Assembly: GCF_035582795.1 (NCBI RefSeq) | Contig: NC_134373.1 | Location: 29,420,501-29,484,500, forward strand | Direction: 5' to 3' | DNA length: 64,000 bases | Source of the DNA: Mycteria americana | Taxonomy: Eukaryota; Chordata; Aves; Ciconiiformes; Ciconiidae | The notes under the pieces: model-generated | Told to the model about the DNA's origin: nothing | The model's database searches: none | Seen by the model: the letters and a program-made list of their open reading frames with translations, nothing else | Position numbers and translations under genes: made by a program | In this document: in pieces, positions 1-13,134 of the stretch | Position numbering within the stretch: position 1 is the stretch's first letter | How the letters are laid out: each line of letters starts with the position of its first letter

Positions 1-3000
1 AAAACAGGCAGAAGATACATGGCACCTCCTTACAATGACCTTATAAACAAATGTTCAGTAACACATAATGAGAAAGTAATGAGATGGGACTGAACAGAGA
101 AGAAAGGAAAGGTGAAATATTAATAAGATTATGTATAACTACCCAACAAAAGCTCCTACATGGGCTGATGGGCTGAAAAGGGTATTTTCAGGGGAGGAGT
201 TAACTGCATATATTTCTGCATTCTGTTTAGTGTAAATAACCAGCCAGCACTTTGCTGAATTTTAGTCATTCTTGTTATTTATAAGCTGCAGCTGAAACAA
301 TGTCTAAAACATTGTTGGTGTGTTTGTGTTTGTGGGGTTCTTTTCTTCTCTTAGTCCTTCAATATTCTCAATGATGCAATTAGTTTTTTACTGTTGGGGT
401 TTCACTTTATATTTTATTCATAGTAAATGTATATTCATAAATACACATGCATGCACACACAGAAGGAGAAAATCCTTTTACCAAGACATTAATGACTTCT
501 GTTTGCAAAAGATAATTTTGCTAGAGCCTTGGTACCTTCTCAAATCTTAGCAGGTGGACCTTAATAGTTGACTGTAAAACCTGTTATTGTATAAAATTTC
601 TATTACCATCAGTGTAGAAAAAGGTTTCAGTGAAACAAAACTGGTTAGGATGATAAGTGTATGGTTAGCTGTAATACGATTCCATTAAATCTCATTGCAT
701 TGTTTCTATATCGATGCCATTCCATTAGCTTACACTGCGTGTGCACCTCTTGTGGAAGGAATGATGACAGTATATATAACCTTGGGAGGAAAAGCCTGTG
801 CTTTTTTGATGACAAACCATGAAAAGAAACAACCCTGGGCTTTATTGCCAGAAATGGGAGAAGAAGGATTTGTTGTACTATGCTCCCCCGCCCTCCCAAC
901 AACTAATGAGGAAGCTTAAAAGGCAGAAAATCTCTCTTGTTAATTGCAATGTTGGTAATAAGAAGTGCATCACAATAAGGATCCTTTCTCCTCCTACCAA
1001 TCTAATTATGAAAAGTTCAAGAAATCATCTGAATGTGCAAAATTCACAACATAAATTAGAGAAGCAGCTTAGAGCTATAGAAATGCAATAACATATTCCT
1101 CCTGGCTAGGACAGTCATGTTTTGCTTACATGAAATGGAGCCTCAACTTCCAGAGCTGCTAACAACATATAAAATGTATTTTTTTTCCCACGCATTAATA
1201 TGCAGGTTAACTACCCTGTCAAACATGTTAATTCTGCCAAACATGTTAATCATGCTTGCATTTTTAGTCCTGGAATTATTCTCAATTATATCAATTTTAT
1301 ACTCCCAGTTGATGCAGGCAAAACTTTGAAGGTCCAGTTTTACATTTGGATATCTCCTAGCTTAATTAGTGTACAGGGTGAAGTAAATATAAAAAAAATT
1401 TATTTAGCAGTATGAGTGCCACAATTAACCTGGAAACAGATTCTCAAAACAGTCTCATCACTACTAATGGTAAATGAGGACTAAAGGTGGCCTAATAATG
1501 GCTAACTTAGTGCCAGTTCTGAGAAGCTTGGAATACTACCAGAAAAATTCTTAGGTTGACCCAGGATGAAGAAAAACATTTTTCTGCCAAAAATAAAAAT
1601 AAAAGAAAAAAATAATGACTTTTCCAAGAAGGCCAAGTGACTTTCTGACCCAAAATAAAAGATTTTGTCTTATGTTCAGAACATTTTCATTTTTTTAATT
1701 TAAAAGTAATTATACACAGGAAAATTTAGAAGTCACTATTTTAGTTCATTTTAATGTTTTAAAAATTGAAATTTGTCATTTATTTTGAAATAGAAAAGTT
1801 CCACGTTTCAGAACCAGATAACCCTATCTAATGAATTTGAACATCACTATTCAGTCAGTCCACACTAACCTGTATTTTGGTTAGTTAACTATTTAACTTA
1901 AAACTTCACCAGCTATACCTTGCATCTGGCAAACCAATCTAACAAAGGTAAAAACCAAAAAGACACTTTTCACAACACAGTAGATCTAATAGAAATCTTT
2001 GTTAAAGTACGTAACTTAGTGAAAAACATATTCAGAGTGTGATCTTGCTGAGACACACACTTGAGAAATAGTGGAAAGTATACATAGACAGACTCCTCTG
2101 AAGTAACCAGACATAATGTTAAATCTAACACTCAGAACTACTTCTCCTCAGCAAAGTCAAATACAGACGTTGACACTGTATTTCAGTTTCGTATTTAGGG
2201 GGGATCTTGTTTATTTTTCCTGGGAGAAGGGCGCACCAACCCAAATAAGTATTAAAAATTATATGCATCTCCCACCAAACTCTCAAATTCAAGAAGAGAA
2301 CAGGACTTGTGATTTTTCAGAACCAGCTCCCCTCAAATAATCTTTGTTGTCTACTTGGAGAGTTTGCTCAGGCAAAATTGGAGAACTTTACATGTTCGTC
2401 TGAGATTTCCAGATGACTGTAGGTCTGGGAATTCTTGACAAACCCTTCATGTGCAAATCAAACCAGAGACTCACTGCATATTTCCCATTGTACATTTCAT
2501 TTTTTATGACCTCTTCCAGCAGAGGTTAAGGTTTGTAAAAGTTCAATCTTTGTTTGAGAGCAATACTTGTTGCACACTTTAATAACTTCATAAATGAAGC
2601 TGCCTCTTAAGGTAGGACTTCTGGTTTTCTCTATTTGAGGAATAAGCATAACATTAGAGGGAGCAGAAAATATCCCAAAATCAAACTGCTGTTTTCTCTT
2701 TCCTCTCCTCTCCCACCTTTCTTTACTAGAAGCAAACACATTTAGCATCAAGCTAGTATTACAGGAACATGAGTGAAAAGGCTCTGTGCTTTCACAGTAA
2801 AGTGGGAAAAAAAAGCTATCTCAGTTTACAAATGATACTGCAGGGGTCACAGAAGTTTGACAATAAAGTCACAAAGAGCTAAGAAAATCTAGACTTCACA
2901 ATTTCAGCTCTTCTGGAAACTGAGAGTGGGTCTTGTGGAACTTCATTAGGATGCCAGCTACCAAACCGTGGGAACACTACAGTGGCTTCATTCAAACATA

Positions 3001-3018
3001 AATTTAGCTCCACATTTG
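1..3018. other. AT-rich non-coding stretch
   Basis: I see no gene, RNA gene or recognisable mobile element here. Open frames are short, start mostly with GTG or TTG, and have no recognisable protein family. The sequence holds scattered A- and T-runs, for example around 1590-1610 and 1690-1760. It is consistent with avian intergenic or intronic DNA. Confidence 0.6.
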
Positions 3019-4420
3019 AATCATAGAATCACAGAATTGCACAGGCTGGAAAAGACCTTTAAGATCATTGAGTCCAACCATAAACCTAACACTACCAATA
3101 CCATCACTTTACCATGTCCATAAGCACCTCATCCAAACGTCTTTTAAATACTTCCAGGGATGGCGACTCAACCACTTCCCTGGGCAGCCTGTTCCAATGC
3201 TTGATAACCCTTTCAGTGAAGTAAAATTTCCTAATACCCAGTCTAAACCTCCCCTGGCGCAACTTGAGGCCATTTCCTCTTGTCCTATCACTTATTACCT
3301 GGGAGAAGAGACCGACCCCCACCTCTCTACAACCTCCTTTCAGGTAGTTGTAGAGAGCGATAAGGTCTCCCCTCAGCCTCCTTTTCTCCAGGCTAAACAA
3401 CCCCGGTTCCCTCAGCCGCTCCTCATCAGACTTCTGCTCCAGACCCTTCCCCAGCTTCATTGCCCTTCTCTGGACACGCTCCAGCACCTCAATGTCTCTC
3501 TTGTAGTGAGGGGCCCAAAACTGAACACAGTATTCAAGGTGCAGCCTCACTAGCGCCAAGTACAGGGGCACGATCACTTCCCTACTCCTGCTGGCCACAC
3601 TATTTTTGATACAAGCCAGGATGCCATTGGCTTTCTTGGCCGCCTGGGCACACTGCTGGCCCATATTCAGGCGGCTGTCAACCAACACCCCCAGGTCTTT
3701 TTCTGCCAGGCAGCTTTCCAGCCACTCTTCCCCAAGCCTGTAGCGTTGCATGGGGTTGTTGTGGCCCAAGTGCAGGACCTTGCACTTGGCCTTGTTAAAC
3801 CTCACACAATTGACCTTGGCCCATCGATCCAGCCTGTCCAGGTCCCTCTGTAGAGCCTTCCTACCCTCAAGCAGATCAACACTCCCACACAACTTGGTGT
3901 CATCTGCAAACTTACTGAGGGTGCACTCGATCCCTTCGTCCAGATCATTGATAAAGATATTAAACAGAACTGGCCCCAACACAGAGCCCTGGGGGACATC
4001 GCTTGTGACTGGCTGCCAACTGGAGTAAACTCCACTCACCACCACTCTTTGGGCCCGGCCGTCCAGCCAGTTCTTTACCCAGCGAAGAGTACACCCGTCC
4101 AAGCCATGAGCAGCCAGTTTCTCCAGGAGAATGCTGTGGGAAACCGTGTCAAAGGCTTTACTGAAGTCTACATAGACAACATCCACAGCCTTCCCCTCAT
4201 CCACTAGGCGGGTCACCTTGTCATAGAAGGAGATCAGGTTGGTCAAGCAGGACCTGCCTTTCCTGAACCCATGCTGGCTGGGCTTGATCCCTTGGTTATC
4301 CTCTACATGTCGTGTGATGGCACTCAGGATGATCTGCTCCGTCAGCTTTCCCAGTACCGAGGTCAGGCTGACAGGCCTGTAGTTCCCCGAGTCTTCCTTC
4401 CGGCCCTTCTTGTAGATGGG
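3019..4420 (-). mobile_element. CR1 LINE, 5'-truncated (copy 1)
   Basis: This is a non-LTR retrotransposon of the CR1 clade inserted on the minus strand. Its 3' end lies at the low coordinate, where reverse-complemented octamers (CATAGAATCACAGAATT type) precede the GGTTGGACT-like 3'UTR motif. The body encodes the C-terminal half of ORF2. The element stops abruptly at 4420, just after the codons for the P-I-Y-K-K-G-R-K segment, and the sequence beyond is unrelated. Such 5' truncation is normal for CR1, which inserts by target-primed reverse transcription. It shares its 3'UTR type with the copies at 32.4 kb and 46.7 kb, so all three belong to one subfamily. I could not define a target-site duplication, which is usual for CR1. 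Confidence 0.97.
3104..4420 (-). CDS. CR1 ORF2 fragment: reverse transcriptase domain (copy 1)
   Basis: The frame is open from the truncation edge at 4420 to a TGA at 3104-3106, about 438 codons. The first GTG/TTG-type codon is a TTG at 4246, but this is an internal leucine of the reverse transcriptase, so I give the whole open span. Visible motifs are GFRKGRSC, then motif A (VDFSKAFD), motif B (here [11 protein letters not shown], with D where copies 2 and 3 have G) and the catalytic FADD box in [10 protein letters not shown]. The C-terminal domain up to RRLDEVL is intact. The apurinic endonuclease domain and the first part of the reverse transcriptase are missing, so the product cannot be autonomous. 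Compared with copy 3, a TGG to TGA change removes the last four residues. There is no promoter of its own. It is best treated as a non-functional element fragment, though recent enough to stay open. Confidence 0.93.
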   Translation of the reverse strand, partial: PIYKKGRKEDSGNYRPVSLTSVLGKLTEQIILSAITRHVEDNQGIKPSQHGFRKGRSCLTNLISFYDKVTRLVDEGKAVDVVYVDFSKAFDTVSHSILLEKLAAHGLDGCTLRWVKNWLDGRAQRVVVSGVYSSWQPVTSDVPQGSVLGPVLFNIFINDLDEGIECTLSKFADDTKLCGSVDLLEGRKALQRDLDRLDRWAKVNCVRFNKAKCKVLHLGHNNPMQRYRLGEEWLESCLAEKDLGVLVDSRLNMGQQCAQAAKKANGILACIKNSVASRSREVIVPLYLALVRLHLEYCVQFWAPHYKRDIEVLERVQRRAMKLGKGLEQKSDEERLREPGLFSLEKRRLRGDLIALYNYLKGGCREVGVGLFSQVISDRTRGNGLKLRQGRFRLGIRKFYFTERVIKHWNRLPREVVESPSLEVFKRRLDEVLMDMVK

Positions 4421-7400
4421 AAAATCTTGAAATCAAACAGGCCAAGGAAAAAATTCTTAAAATATTCAATCTCAGCGTAGAGAGGGAGCCCAGCTTTGAG
4501 ATAACCCAGGCTTGAAAACGAAAAAGAAAATAATCACTCACTAGAGTGGTAATATTAAGCTCTTCAGAGACAGACTTATTGAGCCTACATGCAGTGCCAC
4601 GTTGATACGTCTCTTTTGCTGCAGGAACCCAAATTAATATCTCCGCATGATGTTGTATCATCCAAGATATATCAGCTTATTTGGAGCTACCTCAGGGATC
4701 TCTGATCTGCTTTGCTGCTATGATTTGCATCACACAAATGTACCTCATGAGCTGGCTGACAGAAGAATGTTGTGCTGGAAAAATCAGATCTGACAGAGAC
4801 AAAAGCTGAGATGTTCATTTATCTCATGGGGTCTCGAGGATGCTTGCCCGCATCCTCATGTCCCCAGGCTGCCCATTTTCCTGTATGAGTTGTGAGGCTC
4901 CCTGTACTTTTAGATCCCAGTGACTTGTAGGTGGCCTTAGCCACTGTTTATTCCTGAAGGATTCTTGACATCTCAGTTGCAGGCTTGAGAGGTACAAGGC
5001 TTCTTTGACTCTTTGGAAACCCAGACCGACTCTGCATGAGCTGAGTAGCTCTGCAGACAGATAACTCTCCATGCCACTTGGACTGCCACATTTCCCAGAT
5101 TATTGACTTTCATAGCTGACTGTTCCTGAGCCTGCTGCAAAATCAGGGGTCTAGGCAGGATAGAGAATAACCTCCCAAAATGATTTTTAAAAGATTTGCT
5201 CCTGCATATCACAGTTTTCAAATTTGTACTCTGTCCCTGATTTAGGTACCTTTTTGGTTTCGGGTTTCTGTGTTTTGTTTTGTTTTTTCACAAGTTTGGC
5301 ATTTTCATTTAAAGGAGCCAGTATAATCCCTCTTCTTCTCAATTTTATGCACCACTTTCTCCTTGTTTCATGTCACCAGCTCAGACTTGTTTTGAGCCAA
5401 AGTATCCTCCTGGGCTGAATCAGAGATAATAAATCAGTGCTTTTCTTCTGGACTTATGCTTCCATACAGTGAGAGCAAAAGAGGTATAACATATTCAAGA
5501 CAATTGTGTTTCTCTCTCAGCACTGTGTTTTTCTCTCGGTACTTATTATAGAAGTGTAAACAACAATTACAAGTCAGGCCACATTCTTCCCTAAGTATAA
5601 AACCCTTGGATGGCTTTCCGCATATTTTAATTTATCATCTTCATGAAGGAACACAGAGTATGGAAATGTGCTCAGTTTTATTAGAAGTACTGGTCTGTAT
5701 TGGGATTGTATCTTGCATTAATTCTGCACCTTTGCAGAATTACTTGTAAAGATGAGGAAACTTTGGATACATCATCAGAACTTCTGAAAATGTTCTAATC
5801 ATAGCTATAAAACAGAGAAAGGTGGAATGGAAAGGATTTAAAGAGTACCTCTGAAGTAATCAAACCACCTTGAGAGACAAAGTTATTGAAATGCTTCAAA
5901 AGATTGCGCAACAATGATTTTGCTTTATTTTATTGCAGAATAGCTGTTTAGGTCTAATTGTCATAAATATTTCCCTTCCTAAGACCTGTGGACTTGGGAA
6001 TGATGCTTAACATATACTTCTGAGGTTCTGAGTTTTATATGTCTCTCTGATAGACTATACAGCCTTGAGGTCGTATTAGTTATCTAGCATGATATTAGCT
6101 AGATTAGATGGAAGTGGAAGTAGAAGGACACCTCAAAACTGGTAAAAGTAAAAAAAATTCTCTGGGATACTAATCCCAGATCAAGCAGAGAGCCTGGCTC
6201 AGCAAAGCAGATGTCACTGGCAATTTGCTTATGTTCAACCCTCTAAGAAAGAAGCCTGAAAAGAGGCAGTGAAATGGAAAAAAAAAAACAAACCAGAAAA
6301 GAACAACTCCCCATTTCTGAAACATTCTGAAATTGCATTCTGTCTTACAGACAAAAACAGGCCCTATTTTCCACTTGGCTAGAAGCAGTGGCTCTAAAAA
6401 TGCTATGTGATCAGACCAAGAATGGATTTTTTATAAGAAAAGATTGAGTGATAACAAATACTTTTCATTAGTTTTTTTAGGAAATCAAGGAACCTTTTCA
6501 GCAAAAAGATTCCATTGTTCAAAAAGGTACATGCAACAATTTCGTTAGTTTGTTGTATTTGAGGAGACTGAAATATGGTCATGTTTACAAAACCCAAAAA
6601 TTTTCTTACAATTTTGAAATATAATATCAATAGGTTTTTTTAAGTTTACTGATGTAGACAATACAGAAACATTCACATTAAAACATGAATCATTGAATCC
6701 TATGACAGAAACAATTTTAAAATTTTTAGCAGGAGACTATTTCCCTATGCTTATACCTACCACATCCTTTTTACAAGCGTCACTGTTTAAAAAAGTGATT
6801 TAAATTTCTATATTCAATTGTTTTATCTCTGCAGCTCTATGGAAATGTTGCTATAACACTGGAAACCATGACAACTGATTCTGGTTTCTGATTTCATTAC
6901 AAGGTTATACCTTACCTAGGCTCATGAACCGTTCACAACTAAATCTTTCAAAAATATGTGGTTTGATAGAACAATACTGCTTCATTTGATCATTGATTAA
7001 AGAAGTCACCATTACATTATTACTCAAGTCATGTGGCTGTGCTTTTTTAATTGTTGCCCAATAGTTCCACTACTTTTTGAAAAAAGGCCAAGCAGGAAAA
7101 CCTCCAGATACAAAATACCCTCAAGAAATAAATTGTGTGGACTTCTGGCCTTAATACACACCAGTATCTAAACCCGGGCCAAGTTTGTCACATAAACATA
7201 TTGCTTTGAAGAGGCACACTTTCTCAATTCACTGGTTTTAATATGCATTTCCAACCTCCTCTAAGTCACCAGCACTTGGTAGTGAGGAGGAGGGGTCTGA
7301 AGTTCCTGCCATTCTTTAGCATGGACCTATTTTACTTGTTGCTAAGTCTTCATAAAATATCAGTATTACCACATGCTGGGGAAGTGCACTAAACATCAAG

Positions 7401-9929
7401 CTGCTACCTGGACCAGTATCTCCTTTCCTTTTCATTGTGCTTTTGAGAATGGTATGCCCTAACAATTCACAGTTTAGGACTGTTAATCCTGACAATTTAA
7501 GAGTTCCCTACAGCTCAGAACACGTCCAAAACAGAGGCAGAATTTAAAGTATCGTATTAACTGGGTTAAGCAATTCTCCTCTCGTTATGTTGGTATATGT
7601 GATTACAGTCTTTCACTTCTGAATTACATCCTTTTGGTCTGAATAGGAAGAAGCCTAAAAAAGTGATCTGGAATAGGTGACTTCCACAAGTCCCTAGTCT
7701 GAGGCACAGGCAGAATCACTTGCAGAAGAGACACTTTTTACTAATTCACTAATAAATGCTGCCTGCCATAATTTACTGTATCAATTATTATGTTAGTGTT
7801 TTAGCAGCAGAACAGAAATTAAAGAATTGTTATTAAACTGAGAAGAACCAAATCCCAGCAGAATAAACTTTAGAATTACTTTGACTGCATGCTGACGATC
7901 TGTTCTCTCCTGAATCCTTTGTGACTGATGGTTACTAGAAGCAAAATTTGATAGCAGATGACCACTGACCTTGATCAGTCATGACCAATACAGCACTTCT
8001 TTATTTTTGGCTGGGAAGAAGCTGCAGTTACCAAGGAGCTTCTGATGTTCCCAGACTGTCTAAGCCAAAGTTTTTCAGTCAGAATCACAAAATGTTATTA
8101 TTAACCTTCATTTTCAGAAAGGAATGTTTGTTCCAAAAATAATATTGAAGATTGCAAGATTGATGCATACATAAATATTTGCATTCTGACATGTGATTTG
8201 AGAAAAGACCAAAAAGGTTTAGTCAGAACAGAACTATTCTTTTTATCACAGTGCAGAATTTAAAATAGCTTCATCTCTGTTGCTCAATGACTGATATATT
8301 TTATCAGCTCTCATCTCTGGCTATGTTTCTTCCCTTCCTATTTTTCTTTCAACTTTGATCTTACTCTCATTTCTACTATTCACAAACTTTGTTTTCAGCA
8401 CTGGAGATTGCTACTTGTCTTTTTTTAAATCTTCTTCCAACTCACTTTCAGCTAATAGCAGTTTTGCAGCTGTCATTTGCTTCATCAGGAGAAAGCAGGT
8501 GAACTTGAAGTTCACCTACATTCTAGTGCTTGGGAGTTACAGAGTTTATATCTCTGCCAAATACTGGCTGAGTGAACTTGGGAAGTAGATTAAGATCAAC
8601 TCACTGAAAGCAGTCCATTGATTTGGCTCACCAATTTGAGACATGTCACATTTAATTTTAAGATTTTAACAGTGTAAGTGCACTGGTATCTCCAACTGAA
8701 CTCAGTGGGGAATGCATGTGTTCAGTAACTCCATCAGTTATTATTATAATATATTTCTATTGTTTGTTTCTTCTTGAGATAATGAGCAGCTGCTGCCTGT
8801 GAATCGATATAGGCTCTATGCACGAGTCAGAAACCAACATACGTCACTGCCAAACTATTATATGCAATCCAGCACAACCTAGTGCAAAGGTAGCTTGTAA
8901 GTATTCTTGAGGAGTCTCAACTCCTGAAAGAAGTACAGACAACTGCCAGCTTCTGAAGGATACCAGTAAATTACCTCAGCAAATAGAAAGTGGAAGGACC
9001 TTGATTATACATAAATATATATATTTTAGTATCATAGACTTGGTTCATGTATCTGAGTCTTGTGGAAAGATAGGGCAAGAAAAGAAGTTTCTTGTCTGTA
9101 TTTCACTTACTCTTCCTTAGGATAGAGCCAGACACCTCATCCTTTGCCACGGATTTCCAAGTAAGGTTGGGCTTGTTTGTTGTCTGTGATCTTGGTATGG
9201 CAGTGAGGAAGCTCTCCTACAGGTCTCTACCACCACATGCCCTAAAAAGGCAAATGTTATAGCGAAATTAATTAGTACCTTCCCAGAAATACAAACAGTA
9301 GGGTGAAATCCTGCATCTACTGTAACCAAAGTTTTGATACTGACTTTAATAGCATCAGGGCTCCTCCCAGATTCTTTATAACCTTTATCTTTACAGGTTA
9401 GGGATTCAGCCTGTCCACCAGAACCCAAAAGTACATACAAGAAGAGGTGAGAAAGAGTATGATACTGCCCCTCAGATAAATACATTTAGGCAGGAAGGCA
9501 AGTACTGTGTTGCTGATCTTGAAAGGCTTTTGGAAATAGCTTTCAGGCGTGCACCTGTTTCTGTTATGTTACTACATGCACTCCATAATGGATTTATGTG
9601 TTTAAAAGCAACATATTAGCCTTGCATTTAAAAATAAGCACATTTTTATTCTTTGTCTAGACAGTGGTTCCAAAAAGCCCATGCTATTTTCAGTCATTCA
9701 GAGGTGCATTTATTATAAAATATTAATGGCAATGACTTCAACCCTGCTCTGGAGTATCAGTAGGGACAGCATCTAATTAGCAGGCCTGTTTGGGGTTCAT
9801 CTATTGCCCAACATTTTACCTTAAGCTTCTTCCCTCGCTAGCTTTACCTCACTGATCCTTGTCTTTCCATCTTCTAAGGCTTTATAATTCTACCCTTTAT
9901 TTTTATGGTTACCTTGAAGGTGTTTATAG
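4421..9929. other. Non-coding stretch without recognisable gene
   Basis: No frame here resembles a known protein, and no RNA gene or mobile element is clear. The base composition is AT-rich with ordinary A- and T-runs, for example the A-run near 6280. Frames of about 80-120 codons, such as 9117-9485 on the minus strand, have no supporting motif or splice context. Confidence 0.5.
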
Positions 9930-10140
9930 ACTGTAGAAGGTATTTATAGACTTTGATCATGTCCCCCCTGAGGCTGCTCTTCTCCTGGTCATATATTAGT
10001 TTAGCTCCCTGTGTGTTAGCTCATATATCTCATTTTCTTGTCTGTGCACCATTTTTGCTGCCCTTCTTTGTATTTTCTCCTGATTGTTCTATGTGCTTGC
10101 ACACCGTAAGAACCAGCATAATACAGAATACGTAACACAG
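9930..10140 (-). mobile_element. Old CR1/L3-like LINE remnant
   Basis: On the plus strand the text reads like a decayed antisense CR1. It has GATCATGTCCCCCCTGAGGC, then a CTCTTCTCC segment, and about 70 bases later a TTGCTGCCCTTCTTTGTAT segment. These match, in order and spacing, the GATAAGGTCTCCCCTCAGCC, TTTTCTCC and TTGCCCTTCTCTGGAC blocks of the intact antisense copies at 3.35 kb and 47.05 kb. The element would therefore lie on the minus strand. Divergence is high and no frame survives. The edges are approximate, and the homology may extend to about 10300. Confidence 0.6.
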
Positions 10141-12589
10141 GAAAATTCCAGGTGTTTTTTCTTCCAGTGCTATGTAAAGCAAAACAATTACTGCATAAAC
10201 CCTAAATATTGTTTTCTCTAGCACACTATTGGTTGAGAGTTTCATTCTGCAAAGCATAGTTTTAAACAGGCCCAGCTCAGCTCTGGAATCTATTTTAGTC
10301 AAATGACAGTAGCATTTTCTGGGGCTGAAACCTCTGCTTTTTTCCCATGTTTTCTGTGGCCAAGTAATTTTATTTCTGTATCTTGCACTCACAGAACTTA
10401 GAGCAGTTTTCATCTGGGTTCTCACACTGCTGTATTTCAAAACCAAGGAGGAATACGAAGGAGGAGTTTCAATTTGAACCCACACCTTTTAAATACACGT
10501 GTAGAGCACTGGCTTTTATGTTCACTAACCCTCTGCCCTATATTATCAATATTAATGGCATCTTTGCTTTTAATTTCAACGAAGTCAGGCTCTGGGACTG
10601 GGTGAAACAGGACTCGTGTGTTTTAATGACAACTGAAGTACCACTTCTTTTACTGTCCTTATTTCTGTTAGATCTTTGCCTGCCATGTTAGTATGCTTTG
10701 CAATAACACACAAATACTGTCATCGCCTTTGTATAAAGAGGTTAACTATGAATGCTTTCTTGACTATTTTCTTATATAGACTGTGCTTATATAGACTGCT
10801 TTCATCCTCAGTTAACTTTTCATACAGTTTCCCAGCTACACTTAGGATTAGTCTGAAAATCTCGCACTTCCTGCATAGAATGTTATCCCTTGAATAGTCC
10901 TGCTATTTTCATGAAGTAAAGCGCTATTCAGCTAGAGTGAAAAAAGCTGAATTAATATTGCATATTTTTTTCAATATTCTGATCAATTACAGCTGACACA
11001 AATCCTTTTATACATTTCAAATACATTTTATTTTTGCTGCAGATACTGAAAGCTTTTTTTTATTTTTTCAAGAACAAACTAATACCGGTGCTCTGACAAC
11101 TTATGTGTACAAAGTGATTACATGGTGAAGAACACCATTTAGATTTCAACACTTTATGTAAATAATCCAATTACACAATTAGACAAAGCCTAGTTAACTA
11201 GGGTTAAAACACATGCAATCAAATGGTGCACTTATTAGGTAGAATTTTAGTATGTCATCTCTCTCACAAGCATAATTAGGTTGCAAAATGAATCTATATG
11301 TAAATAAGTGGAGCTCTTGTATTTGAGGATAAACAAAAATCAGAGATGAGCCATCATAACTTTAATCATCAAAATTTATCGTTTGTAGAGAGTAGGTTCA
11401 TAAAGAGGTTTGAAAAGAGTCTATTTCCAGACCAGAATCTAATGAGATACTCAGTTTTTCGCTACTCTGCCTCCTCATGTGCCATGTTTAGAATGACACA
11501 TTGAAGATACTTACGAATTTGCTTTGACATGATTTACAAGTCATGCCCCTTGTTTTCCTACCACTATATGTTTACACAAGTAAATTCTGATGTTCACCAG
11601 AGAACCTAACTCCAACAAATTTATTTGGCACACATTTATACAGAAATTGGCTCACGTTTACACAGAAATTGTTTTTTTTTCTTTGGGACTCACAGGGACC
11701 AGTCAAACTGAAAGTGAAGAAACCAAGGAAAGGACTCTCCCCATGTGTTTTCAGCTTGCACCACGGAAGACACAAGCCAGTTAAATAGGCTGTCAAACCC
11801 TTTAAATATTTTCTGCCTTGCAATCTACAGTCAGGAGACATGTCACAAGGATTCAAAACCCTGCGAGGCTGGTGGTTCTAGGTTTTGTTTTGTTGGTTTT
11901 AGTTTTTTTTTCATTTTTATGGCTGCTTTTTGTCTTTTGATTATAAAGGAATATTAAACTGAACAGAGCACTGGCCGTAATTACAGTAGTAATCCACTTC
12001 ATATCAATGTCTTGCTGGTTTATCCCTCACTAACAATGGAAAACACCCCCAACACCCACTCAAGCAACTTCTGGAAATGTTTCAAGTGCTTGTCTAGAGC
12101 TCGATAGGAGCTTTTACGAGATTAAGTCTCCCACTGCTCTTTTGTGCCCTACCTCTTCTGCAGAAGTGCGTAAGTTCACTCCTGCCTATGTTTTTAATCA
12201 AATTTATGACCTTTAATTTCAAGTGGTTGATTTCTGTAAATCTTCTCATTTTTTGTGGTAATAACAAAGCATTTAAAATAAATACTAGCTAGGAAAGCAA
12301 ACCTACTTTTGGTCATAAATATTTTCTGCTCAGCAGTGGGTCAGCAAGGTTTGTTTCAGAACTGGCGAGGCCTAAAAATCACTCAGAAATAAAAATACCA
12401 AATGTAACTTGGAACAGACTGTCCAGGGAGCCTGTGCAGTCCCCAGCACTGGGGCTCGTTATGAATAGTTTTGAGAAATGTTATTCAGGAATGAAACGTG
12501 TGAGGCTAGTCCTGTGCCAGGCCAGGGGTGTGCCCTCTGCCTCCCCACCGCTCCGTTGTTGGGAAAAGCCGTGCCTGGGGCAGCTCCAG
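10141..12589. other. Non-coding stretch upstream of the CpG island
   Basis: No convincing gene or element. The DNA is AT-rich to about 12400 and then becomes GC-richer toward the CpG island. The 151-codon minus-strand frame at 10030-10485 overlaps the old LINE remnant and shows no protein-like motifs. Confidence 0.5.
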
Positions 12590-12768
12590 GCTCTTGCTCG
12601 AAACGGCACAGGCACACCTACCACGACGTTGGCCTCTCTGGACACTGGCGTCCCGCCCTGCTGAAAAGATGGGCTAAGGGACTGGGTTTAACTGGCAGGG
12701 TGGGCTGGCGGGGCGCTGCAAGGCCCCCGTGCCGCAGGCGGCCCTGAACCGCCGCGGGCCGGTCACGG

Positions 12769-12804
12769 CCGGTTCCAACCGGCTCCAGCCGGCTCCCCAG
12801 CCGG
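12769..12804. repeat. 10-bp tandem repeat of CCGGYTCCAR units
   Basis: Three consecutive 10-base units, CCGGTTCCAA, CCGGCTCCAG and CCGGCTCCCC, are followed by AG and a fourth CCGG. The short direct repeat lies inside the CpG island just upstream of the E2F and E-box motifs. Each unit starts with CCGG. Confidence 0.8.
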
Positions 12805-12821
12805 TGGAAACGGCCCGTCGC

Positions 12822-12829
12822 GCGCCAAA
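12822..12829 (-). promoter_or_regulatory. E2F-type site
   Basis: The plus strand reads GCGCCAAA, so the minus strand is TTTGGCGC, a perfect match to the E2F consensus TTTSSCGC. It lies in the CpG island about 25 bases before a CACGTG E-box. Binding is inferred from the motif only. Confidence 0.5.
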
Positions 12830-12851
12830 GCGCCAGCGAATCAGGGTAGGT

Positions 12852-12857
12852 CACGTG
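12852..12857. promoter_or_regulatory. CACGTG E-box
   Basis: The palindromic hexamer CACGTG occurs in the context GGTCACGTGCC, a good match to the preferred USF/MITF site (GTCACGTG). It sits in the CpG island, where such sites often lie near start sites. Function is inferred. Confidence 0.5.
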
Positions 12858-13121
12858 CCGCTGTGCGGGCGCGGTGGGGCCGTGCTCCGGGCGGCCAGGC
12901 GCCCTGTGAGGGGCCGCGTCCTGCGGACGACCCCCGCCGGGTAAGGGGCACCTCCGAAGGGGCTGCGGCCCGTCCCGGAGCAGGGGAGCAGCGCGGAGCG
13001 GCAGGCGGAGACCTTTCCAGCCCAGTCGCCTCGCTGAAGGGGCGGGGAAGGGCTGAGCGTAACGTGCAGCGACAGCAAGGAGAACCGAGGTGGGGAGGGG
13101 GAGTGGACCGAAGGAGAGCCT

Positions 13122-13134
13122 GGGGGGGGGGGGG
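13122..13134 (+). repeat. Run of 13 guanines
   Basis: An uninterrupted G13 run lies inside the CpG island, with further G4 and G5 runs about 30 bases upstream. Such runs are prone to length variation and sequencing error, so the true length in the genome may differ. Confidence 0.85.

Noticed and set aside
3068..3553. 161-codon plus-strand frame
   Set aside because: It is the antisense shadow of the CR1 ORF2 C-terminus. The equivalent antisense frames over the other CR1 copies are shadows too.
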